From an uncultured Vampirovibrio sp. (GTDB lineage Bacteria; Cyanobacteriota; Vampirovibrionia; Gastranaerophilales; Gastranaerophilaceae): 64,000 nt of DNA. A program made the translations under genes and the position numbers. Positions 43,032-48,290 of the stretch are shown here, piece after piece; the stretch's first letter is position 1, and each line of letters opens with the position of its first letter. The notes under the pieces are model-generated. The model was not told the origin of the DNA and did no database searches. It saw only the letters and a list, made by a program, of their open reading frames with translations. The stretch lies in the NCBI GenBank assembly GCA_910577635.1, contig CAJTNR010000004.1:1-64000 (forward strand), written 5' to 3'.

Positions 43032-44135
43032 ATGGTTAAAAAACTTATCACTCAGGATACAAGAATGTTCTTGACGGGTAATGAGGTTATTGCTTATGCG
43101 GCAAATGCTGCACAGGCTGAGTTTATGTATGGTTATCCTATTACTCCTCAGAATGAAATAATGCACACTTGGTGCAAACTATTACCTAAAACAGAAGCAG
43201 GGTTTTTGCAAACAGAAGATGAAATTTCAGCCGGTTTTTCAACAATTGGCGGAATCTTAGCAGGAAAACGTGCTTTTACTGCAACTGCAGGACCGGGAAA
43301 TGTTATAATGCAGGATGCTCAATCAATGGCTGAAATGATGAGAATTCCTTTTGTCTGCGCTGTTATGCAAAGGGGAGGACCTTCTACCGCTACTGTAATT
43401 TATGCTCAGCAGGAAACAAGGTTAACCTGTTTTGGCGGTAATGGTGAAGGTTTTAGAATCGTTTATTCAACCGCAGGACATCAGGATTTATTCGATTATA
43501 TGATTAAATCCTTTAACACAGCCTGGAAGTACAGATTCCCGACTTTTATGCTTGCAGATGGATATCAGGGCAAAATGAGAGAACCTGTAACTTTGTATGA
43601 TCCTACAAGCCGCGGAATTACCATGGAACCGACTCCGGCCGCTTTAAGAGCACCTGGTGTTATAGGGGTTGATAGAGAAGCAACACACTTAAGAAACACC
43701 TTTAACTTAGAAGAAGAACTAATGGAAAGACTTGATCAGTATCAGGTTGATTATGATAATATGAGCAAAGAAGTTGAAGAGTACTTTGAATACAAAGCAG
43801 AAGATGCCGAAGTTTTAGTTATTGCCCACGGTATTGTAGCAAGAAGCGCAATGACTGCTATTGATGAGCTTAGAGCTAAAGGAATTAAAGCAGGCTTGTT
43901 TAGACCAATCACAATAAGACCGCTTGCAGCTGAACCCTTAAGAAAAGCTGTTAGAAGAGCTAAAGAAGTACTATTCACAGAATCTGCTAATGGACAATTG
44001 GCGCAAATGTGTCTTGAAAAAATGTATGGTTTAACTACACCTTATCAAACACTATTTAAAATGGGTGTTGGTGTAACAGGTGATGATATCGTTGAAAAAG
44101 TTGAATCAATGGTTAAAAAGTTAGCAAGTGTATAA
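43032..44135 (+). CDS. 2-oxoacid:ferredoxin oxidoreductase, alpha subunit
   Basis: 367 residues; start at 43032 with AAGGATGA ribosome site (the longer frame from 42969 covers the promoter). The alpha subunit carries the pyrimidine-binding and transketolase-type domains: GYPITPQNEIM near 35, QTEDEISAGFSTIGGILAG near 57, TATAGPGNVIMQDAQ and PTFMLADGYQGKM. It oxidises a 2-oxoacid (2-oxoglutarate, pyruvate or branched-chain) with CoA and reduces ferredoxin. First of four genes in one operon. Confidence 0.93.
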   Translation: MVKKLITQDTRMFLTGNEVIAYAANAAQAEFMYGYPITPQNEIMHTWCKLLPKTEAGFLQTEDEISAGFSTIGGILAGKRAFTATAGPGNVIMQDAQSMAEMMRIPFVCAVMQRGGPSTATVIYAQQETRLTCFGGNGEGFRIVYSTAGHQDLFDYMIKSFNTAWKYRFPTFMLADGYQGKMREPVTLYDPTSRGITMEPTPAALRAPGVIGVDREATHLRNTFNLEEELMERLDQYQVDYDNMSKEVEEYFEYKAEDAEVLVIAHGIVARSAMTAIDELRAKGIKAGLFRPITIRPLAAEPLRKAVRRAKEVLFTESANGQLAQMCLEKMYGLTTPYQTLFKMGVGVTGDDIVEKVESMVKKLASV

Positions 44136-44156
44136 AATATTAAAGAGGAAATATAA

Positions 44157-44912
44157 ATGATTACAACACTAGATATTAAACCCGATTTAGCTAAAGCGCA
44201 AAATGCTGCTGCCGGAGCTTCAAAGTTCTGTCCTGGCTGCGGTCATGGCATGATTCTAAAAACCTTAGCTAAATCAATAGATGAATTAGAACTCAATGAA
44301 AGAGCGGTTTTTGGCTGTGATATAGGATGTTCTTTATTATCCTGGAATTATATGAACCTTGATACTGTTCAAACTCACCATGGCAGAACAACCCCTGTAA
44401 TTTATGGAGTTACAAGAGCAAACCCTGGAACTGTAGGAATTGCTTATATGGGAGACGGCGGCGGTCTTGCAATTGGAGCACAGCACCTTGTGAATGCTGC
44501 AACAAGAAGTGAAAACCTGCTCGTTATAGTTGCTAATAACACAAACTATGGCATGACAGGAGGACAAATGAGCCCTACTACAATGCCCGGACAAAAAACA
44601 GAAACAACTCCATACGGCCGTGACCCTGAAGTAACAGGAAGACCTGCAAAAGCAGCGGAACTCGTTGCTGCAATTGCCGATCCTAATAAAGCATATGTTG
44701 CAAGGGCAAGTGTATCAAACTTAAGAAAGTTAAGCACAATATTCAAAAAAGCTCTTAAAAATACTGCACAGGGAGGGTATTCTTTTGTTGAGGTATTATC
44801 TGTTTGTCCTCTTAACTGGAGAACAAATAACGAAGGAACCTGGGATAGGCTCAAAACAATGGAAGAATGTTTTGAAGTTAAAGAGTTTTTAGTAAGAGAA
44901 GGATTGGAGTAA
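44157..44912 (+). CDS. 2-oxoacid:ferredoxin oxidoreductase, beta subunit (TPP-binding)
   Basis: 251 residues. KFCPGCGHGMI near 27 provides cluster-binding cysteines, and the thiamine diphosphate motif GDGGGLAIGAQH ... NNTNYGMTGGQ (about 99-141) is complete. SPTTMPGQKTETTPYGR follows. It is the catalytic partner of the alpha subunit. Ribosome site GAGGAA, 21 bases after the alpha gene. Confidence 0.94.
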   Translation: MITTLDIKPDLAKAQNAAAGASKFCPGCGHGMILKTLAKSIDELELNERAVFGCDIGCSLLSWNYMNLDTVQTHHGRTTPVIYGVTRANPGTVGIAYMGDGGGLAIGAQHLVNAATRSENLLVIVANNTNYGMTGGQMSPTTMPGQKTETTPYGRDPEVTGRPAKAAELVAAIADPNKAYVARASVSNLRKLSTIFKKALKNTAQGGYSFVEVLSVCPLNWRTNNEGTWDRLKTMEECFEVKEFLVREGLE

Positions 44913-44914
44913 TT

Positions 44915-45475
44915 ATGGCAAGAACAAGAATAGTTTTAGCAGGTGAAGGCGGACAAGGCGTTCAATCAATTGCAAAAATCCTGGTTGAAGCAGGCTATGA
45001 AGCAGGAAAAGAAATTCTATACATTCCTAACTTTGGTGTTGAACAAAGAGGCGGGGTTTCAGTTGCTTTTTGTCAGATTGCTGATGAAAAAATAGGCGAG
45101 CCCAGATTTGCTAAAGGAGATATTATTATCGCACTATCTGATAGAGCAATACAACGCTGCGAAACTTATACAAGTCCTGATTCAATTGTTGTTTATGATT
45201 CAAGTGTATGCTCAACTAAACCCTGCGTTCCCTGCAAGGAAGCAATTGCAGTTGAAGCAAACAGAATCGCTAATGAAAAACTAAGCGCTCGTGTGTTTAA
45301 TATAATGATTCTTGGAGTACTATTAAAAGCAACCAATGTTTTAAAGCTGGATGATATTAAAAATGCTATGGAAATAGCATTGGGTAAAAAATTCGATGCA
45401 AAACCCGAACTTCGCGAGCTTAACTATAAAGCACTTGAGATGGGTATGGCAATGATAGATAAGGTTGGTGTATAA
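44915..45475 (+). CDS. 2-oxoacid:ferredoxin oxidoreductase, gamma subunit
   Basis: 186 residues. Typical gamma-domain start RIVLAGEGGQGVQSIAKILVEAG, followed by GVEQRGGVSVAF near 43, both conserved in this family. It lies two bases after the beta gene and ends one base before the ferredoxin subunit, so expression is tightly coupled. Confidence 0.93.
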   Translation: MARTRIVLAGEGGQGVQSIAKILVEAGYEAGKEILYIPNFGVEQRGGVSVAFCQIADEKIGEPRFAKGDIIIALSDRAIQRCETYTSPDSIVVYDSSVCSTKPCVPCKEAIAVEANRIANEKLSARVFNIMILGVLLKATNVLKLDDIKNAMEIALGKKFDAKPELRELNYKALEMGMAMIDKVGV

Positions 45476-45733
45476 ATGGCAGAAGAAAAACAGTATAAAG
45501 GCTATAAGATAGAAAACGTTGCTAAGGGAAAAGCTGACTGGTATATGTTTTCTGATTTGTGCAAAGGCTGCGGGCTTTGTATGGTTAAGTGTCCTAAAAA
45601 ATGCTTAAGCTGGTCTAAGGAAGTGGGGTTATATCAGACTCCTTGTGTTGAACCTAATCCAGAAGATTGCATTGCTTGCGGAACCTGCGCTCTAACTTGT
45701 CCTGACAGCGCTATTAAGGTTGTTAAAAAATAA
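45476..45733 (+). CDS. 2-oxoacid:ferredoxin oxidoreductase, delta subunit (2x[4Fe-4S] ferredoxin)
   Basis: 85 residues with two cluster motifs, CKGCGLCMVKCPKKC (about 30-44) and CIACGTCALTCPDSA (about 63-77). It carries electrons from the TPP centre to free ferredoxin. The separate delta gene points to a four-subunit KOR/POR-type enzyme. It closes the operon and is followed by a strong terminator. Confidence 0.94.
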   Translation: MAEEKQYKGYKIENVAKGKADWYMFSDLCKGCGLCMVKCPKKCLSWSKEVGLYQTPCVEPNPEDCIACGTCALTCPDSAIKVVKK

Positions 45734-45752
45734 TCTTTTATAAATTTTTTCA

Positions 45753-46028
45753 TTAAAACGAGGCTATAAAGCCTCGTTTTTTATTTTTTAGCCAGCGAAT
45801 AAATAGTAATAAGTTCAGTTCTTCATTTAAAAAGTTGTAATCCATAGTATATTTTTGTGCTAGTGCACTTTCATCTGTCGAATCTATCAAATTTTCAACA
45901 GTTATATATATTTCCTCAATATATTCAAGGACTATTACAAGTTCTTTTTTAAGTTTTTTTAGCTGTTTTTTATTCAATTTGTTGACTTTAAAAATACATT
46001 GTAGACACGAAGATGATAGAAAAGACAA
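45753..46028 (-). CDS. Small hypothetical protein, helical
   Basis: A 91-codon frame, ATG at 46028, rich in Lys, Glu, Leu and Ile with helix-forming heptads (KKLKKELVIVLEYIEEIY). Composition looks protein-like. Against it: the last codons lie in the kor terminator, no clear ribosome site is seen, and it overlaps the start of the divergent XRE gene by 16 bases. If real, it could be the partner of that regulator. Unknown function. Confidence 0.45.
   Translation of the reverse strand: MSFLSSSCLQCIFKVNKLNKKQLKKLKKELVIVLEYIEEIYITVENLIDSTDESALAQKYTMDYNFLNEELNLLLFIRWLKNKKRGFIASF
45755..45783. terminator. Terminator of the 2-oxoacid oxidoreductase operon
   Basis: Stem AAAACGAGGC/GCCTCGTTTT with a TATAAA loop and further T on the plus side. 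It overlaps the last codons of the small minus-strand ORF at 45753. Confidence 0.88.
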
Positions 46029-46366
46029 AAAAATATGTCTATTATAATGAAATGATAGAAGAAAGTACTATTAAAACCACTCTTGGCATGGTTATAAAAG
46101 ATCTGCGGCATAAAAAAGGAATAACACAAGAAAAACTTGCAGAATTTCTTGGAATAGAAAGACAATCTATAGCAGCAATTGAAACAGGCAAAAGATTTAT
46201 TTCAAGTGAATTACTTACTAAACTTTGTAATTTTTTTAATGTTGAACCTTATGTTTTCTTTTTAAAACAATCTAAAACATACAAAGAAGAAGATTTAGAC
46301 AATATTAAACAAATAATTTCAATGCTTGAAAAAATATATAGTATTGTTTCTAAAACAAAGAGATAA
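46013..46366 (+). CDS. XRE-family transcriptional regulator
   Basis: 117 residues. The helix-turn-helix is typical: IKDLRHKKGITQEKLAEFLG (about 26-45), then QSIAAIETGKRFISSELLTK (about 49-68). The C-terminal part is short and Lys/Glu-rich, with no sensor domain, so it resembles small phage or accessory-element repressors. The start could also be ATG at 46052, which keeps the whole HTH. It lies in the accessory segment downstream of the kor operon. Confidence 0.85.
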   Translation: MIEKTKKYVYYNEMIEESTIKTTLGMVIKDLRHKKGITQEKLAEFLGIERQSIAAIETGKRFISSELLTKLCNFFNVEPYVFFLKQSKTYKEEDLDNIKQIISMLEKIYSIVSKTKR

Positions 46367-46512
46367 AAACAATTAAAGCTAAAAAGTGTTCATTTTGTAC
46401 CCTAACATACCTATGGAATAATTCTTAATCTTGTTAGCGACATTCTTAATATTTAATTGCAAAGGTTTCTAATTCGCAACATATATTATCAATACACCAA
46501 TTAATATAAAAA

Positions 46513-46782
46513 ATGCAAGACGATAAAAATGTAATTTTTAGAACTGCTCTTGGAAAAGTTCTTCAAGAGCTAAGAAAAACAAATAAGAATAAATCTTTAA
46601 ATAAACTTGCCCTGGAATACGATATCAACAAAGGGAGTTTAAGTAAACTTGAGCGCGGAGTCTATGATTGCCGTTTATCAACTGCTTGGAAACTCGCAGA
46701 AGCTAATGGTGTTAAATTTAGCGAATTTGCACAATTATTAGAAAAAAACCTTGGTGAAAAATTTACTTTTATTGATTTATAA
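46513..46782 (+). CDS. XRE-family transcriptional regulator (HTH)
   Basis: 89 residues, almost all helix-turn-helix: LGKVLQELRKTNKNKSLNKL, then YDINKGSLSKLERGVYDCRL and WKLAEANGVKFSEF. Small single-domain repressor type. There is no obvious ribosome site in front of the ATG. It is only distantly similar to the XRE protein at 46013, so the two are not a recent duplication. It lies 100 bases before the first toxin-antitoxin-like locus and could control it (inference). Confidence 0.85.
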   Translation: MQDDKNVIFRTALGKVLQELRKTNKNKSLNKLALEYDINKGSLSKLERGVYDCRLSTAWKLAEANGVKFSEFAQLLEKNLGEKFTFIDL

Positions 46783-46877
46783 ATACAAACTATAAAATAT
46801 TTGCTAGAAAATATAGATTAAAAAAGACAGCTTTATTATATCACAAGTGGACAAAATTATATTTATAATTGATACTA

Positions 46878-46886
46878 TGGTATAAT
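46878..46886 (+). promoter_or_regulatory. Extended -10 of the decayed toxin locus (copy 1)
   Basis: TGG-TATAAT, an extended -10 element. The leader that follows resembles the leader of copy 2. Confidence 0.5.
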
Positions 46887-46982
46887 GTTTATGCAATATT
46901 ATCATATATGACAAGGGAGTACAACTCTACCTCCAGCACAGGCATTTTAACTAAAAAATCAGCTGGAAAGGAGGGTAAAACT

Positions 46983-47059
46983 ATAATTTTAGAAAAATAA
47001 TATTGCTATTCGTAGCATTAACTATGCTCACAGCAGCATTAAATTTACTAAGATTATAG
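46983..47059 (+). pseudogene. Decayed copy of a 25-residue hydrophobic toxin-like peptide gene
   Basis: 77 bases from ATA to TAG preceded by a full ribosome site (AAAGGAGG). If ATA were ATG and one A were restored in a run of five A near 47000, it would encode a 25-residue hydrophobic peptide (MILEKIILLFVALTML...), the same length as the intact peptide at 47394. So it looks like the same gene with a lost start and a one-base deletion. Its antisense promoter (47121-47148) is also shortened by two bases compared with copy 2. Confidence 0.6.
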
Positions 47060-47120
47060 GGTGCTAAGTGAAATCTCAACAGGAATCTCAAACTTCGCTG
47101 GGACTTTCTCCTATATCTAT

Positions 47121-47148
47121 ATTATACCCTATTTTATAAAATTCAAGA
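47121..47148 (-). promoter_or_regulatory. Antisense promoter of copy 1 (possibly weakened)
   Basis: On the minus strand, a TCTTGAA-type -35 and a perfect TATAAT (47121-47126). The block is nearly identical to the copy 2 antisense promoter but two bases shorter in the spacer. Confidence 0.5.
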
Positions 47149-47281
47149 CTTTGCACTGTTTTGGTTTTATCTTGTTGGGCTGATAATTTTTGTATCTATG
47201 CTAAACTATATTCCAGCTGATACCTCCGGCAATTATAGCAGTATGTGCAGCTATAGCCGATAAAACAGCCTATTTTATCTT

Positions 47282-47310
47282 TTGTAAAATCAAGCTATGC
47301 TTGCTATAAT
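47282..47310 (+). promoter_or_regulatory. Promoter of the intact toxin-like peptide gene
   Basis: TTGTAA (47282-47287), 17-base spacer ending TGC, TATAAT (47305-47310): a full promoter with an extended -10. The start would be near 47317, giving a leader of about 77 bases. Confidence 0.7.
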
Positions 47311-47393
47311 AATTCAAAGGGTAAGCTCCTTTTGCCGCCTGCCGCCACAGACTTGTTAAGTGGAAATTGAGCACAAAGGAGGTGATAAAAGAA

Positions 47394-47471
47394 ATGATTT
47401 TCTGTATAACAGAAAAAGCGCTATGGCTTATCTTAGTGATAATCATAACGCTTTCAATCATTTTCAAATAG
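47394..47471 (+). CDS. 25-residue hydrophobic peptide, probable type I toxin
   Basis: ATG to TAG, 25 residues, starting MIFCITEKALWLILVIII and ending with a Lys; about 18 residues form one membrane helix. The ribosome site AAAGGAGGTGAT is a 12-base match to the usual complement of the 16S 3' end, far stronger than at neighbouring genes. A leader segment (CTCCTTTTG, near 47326) is complementary to it and could hide it. A hairpin follows the stop, and an antisense promoter reads back over the gene. This is the layout of type I toxin-antitoxin loci of the TxpA/Fst/Ldr kind; the peptide itself matches no family I recall. Toxicity is inferred, not shown. Confidence 0.65.
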   Translation: MIFCITEKALWLILVIIITLSIIFK

Positions 47472-47480
47472 GGAGTTAAG

Positions 47481-47517
47481 AAGAACCTTGAGAGATAGCA
47501 CCTTTCAGGGTTCTTTC
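47481..47517. terminator. 3' hairpin of the toxin mRNA
   Basis: Stem AAGAACCTTGAGAG / CTTTCAGGGTTCTT, 12 of 14 positions pair (G-U included), loop ATAGCACC-like, followed by TTCCC on the plus strand. The T tract is short, so termination on the plus strand may be partial. On the minus strand it would be the 5' hairpin of the antisense RNA. Confidence 0.6.
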
Positions 47518-47528
47518 CCTATATTTTC

Positions 47529-47556
47529 ATTATACCCTATTTATTACAAAATTCAA
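47529..47556 (-). promoter_or_regulatory. Antisense promoter of the intact toxin locus
   Basis: On the minus strand, CTTGAA/TTGAAT -35 (47551-47557), 16-17-base spacer and a perfect TATAAT (47529-47534). Repeated almost exactly at 47121-47148. Confidence 0.65.
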
Positions 47557-47863
47557 GACTTGAAAGATTTTCTGAAAAAAGCGATAAAGTTTACTATGAG
47601 TTTAAAAACTTATTATTGAGATTGGCTTTTGGTAATTACAGTTTTTTTTTATTTTTTGTATAATTTTTTAATCCCTAAAAAAACTAAAGACTAAAAGTTT
47701 TTATGCTAACTTTTTTAGCTAGCAGCAATTTTTGCAATTTGATTGATAAATTAATAACAGGATTTATAGAAAACAACAAAAAAGTATTGCAATTGAAAAT
47801 TAAAAAGATTCTTTATAAAGAATACAAAAATAGCAAAAATTTTTCAAGATTTTAATTTAAGTA
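47557..47863. other. Gap without a convincing gene
   Basis: Very AT-rich. It holds one 50-codon plus-strand frame (47703-47855, Lys/Asn-rich, no ribosome site), which I do not accept as a gene. No promoter, repeat or RNA gene stands out. Confidence 0.4.
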
Positions 47864-47935
47864 AGCGGGAGACGGGACTCGAACCCGCGGCGTCAACCTT
47901 GGGAAGGTTGCATTCTACCACTGAATTACTCCCGC
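47864..47935 (-). tRNA. tRNA-Gly (anticodon CCC)
   Basis: The full cloverleaf can be written on the minus strand: acceptor GCGGGAG/CTCCCGC, D-loop TTCAGTGGTAGAA, anticodon stem CAACC/GGTTG with loop TTCCCAA (anticodon CCC), and T-arm GCGGG-TTCGAGT-CCCGT. The discriminator is T; the next bases are TAC, so CCA is not encoded and must be added. A 17-base hairpin separates it from the upstream tRNA-Gly. Confidence 0.95.
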
Positions 47936-47948
47936 ATCAAAAGGTTGT

Positions 47949-47988
47949 AAAAATACAAAAACTGCCTTTTTGCAGTTTTTGTATTTTT
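47949..47988 (-). terminator. Perfect 17-base hairpin between the two tRNA-Gly genes
   Basis: AAAAATACAAAAACTGC and its complement around a CTTTTT loop. On the minus strand the stem is AT-rich at its base with T residues following, so it can terminate or attenuate transcription from the upstream tRNA-Gly(TCC). Confidence 0.7.
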
Positions 47989-48007
47989 TTATGAAATTTT
48001 TAAAAAA

Positions 48008-48083
48008 TGGAGCGGACGACGAGGTTCGAACTCGCAACATCTTGCTTGGAAGGCAAGTACTCTACCAATTGAGCTACGTCCGC
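48008..48083 (-). tRNA. tRNA-Gly (anticodon TCC), CCA encoded
   Basis: On the minus strand: acceptor GCGGACG/CGTCCGC, D-arm with AATTGGTA, anticodon stem CTTGC/GCAAG with loop CTTCCAA (anticodon TCC), T-arm GCGAG-TTCGAAC-CTCGT, discriminator T and an encoded CCA (48008-48010). The first 13 bases of this gene and 28 bases upstream are repeated at 48181-48221. Confidence 0.96.
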
Positions 48084-48110
48084 AAACAATTTTTATTCAA
48101 TTATCAATTT
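48071..48110. repeat. Direct repeat, copy A: tRNA-Gly 5' end plus upstream flank
   Basis: 40 bases matching 48181-48221 with one substitution and one inserted base. Covers the first 13 bases of the tRNA-Gly(TCC) gene and its upstream flank. Confidence 0.85.
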
Positions 48111-48187
48111 TTTCGGGTCTGACGCAGCTCAATTGGTTTATTACTATTTTTCATTGCCTCAACTAAAGTTTCTGCAACGGGAGCTAC
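48104..48187 (-). pseudogene. Possible C-terminal gene fragment in the tRNA duplication
   Basis: On the minus strand, 27 codons to TGA read VAPVAETLVEAMKNSNKP then IELRQTRKN, which looks like the end of a protein and has no start of its own. It begins exactly where the tRNA 5' copy (GTAGCTC) ends, and part of it coincides with an inverted copy of the tRNA D-arm. It may be a scrap of an inserted gene or chance; I cannot name the parent. Confidence 0.3.
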
Positions 48188-48221
48188 GTTTCGCAAACAA
48201 TTTTTATTCAATTATCAATTT
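48181..48221. repeat. Direct repeat, copy B: truncated tRNA-Gly 5' end plus flank
   Basis: 41 bases nearly identical to 48071-48110. Only the start of the tRNA is present and the acceptor bases have changed (GCGAAACG for GCGGACG), so it is a non-functional remnant. Confidence 0.85.
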
Positions 48222-48254
48222 ATTCTGCAAAAAATTCTTTGCTTACCAAACAAT

Positions 48255-48283
48255 AATTTAACAAAAAAATAAAATATTTGCAA
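48255..48283 (-). promoter_or_regulatory. Probable promoter of the tRNA-Gly pair
   Basis: On the minus strand, TTGCAA (48278-48283), 17-base spacer, TGT-TAAATT (48255-48260). It lies just upstream of the truncated tRNA copy, so the present tRNA gene is transcribed with an extra leader of about 165 bases. Confidence 0.5.
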
Positions 48284-48290
48284 GAATTTT

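Larger units (their letters stand above)
47376..47522 (-). ncRNA. Probable antisense antitoxin RNA (5' end inferred, 3' end unknown)
   Basis: The promoter at 47529-47556 should start a minus-strand RNA near 47522 that covers the hairpin, the 3' end of the toxin mRNA and possibly its ribosome site. Its right end is predicted from the -10 box; the left end is a guess, as no clear terminator is seen. Confidence 0.45.

Noticed and set aside
47270..47467. 65-codon minus-strand frame over the toxin-like locus
   Set aside because: It runs antisense through the promoter, leader and peptide; the plus-strand organisation explains the region better.
47703..47855. 50-codon plus-strand frame MLTFLASSNFCNLIDK... 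in the gap before the tRNA-Gly genes
   Set aside because: No ribosome site or promoter at a sensible distance, and Lys/Asn-rich composition is expected by chance in such AT-rich DNA.
47864..48083. Classical attB at the 3' end of a tRNA gene
   Set aside because: The repeat involves the 5' end of tRNA-Gly(TCC), not the 3' end used by most tyrosine integrases; no 3'-end duplication is present.
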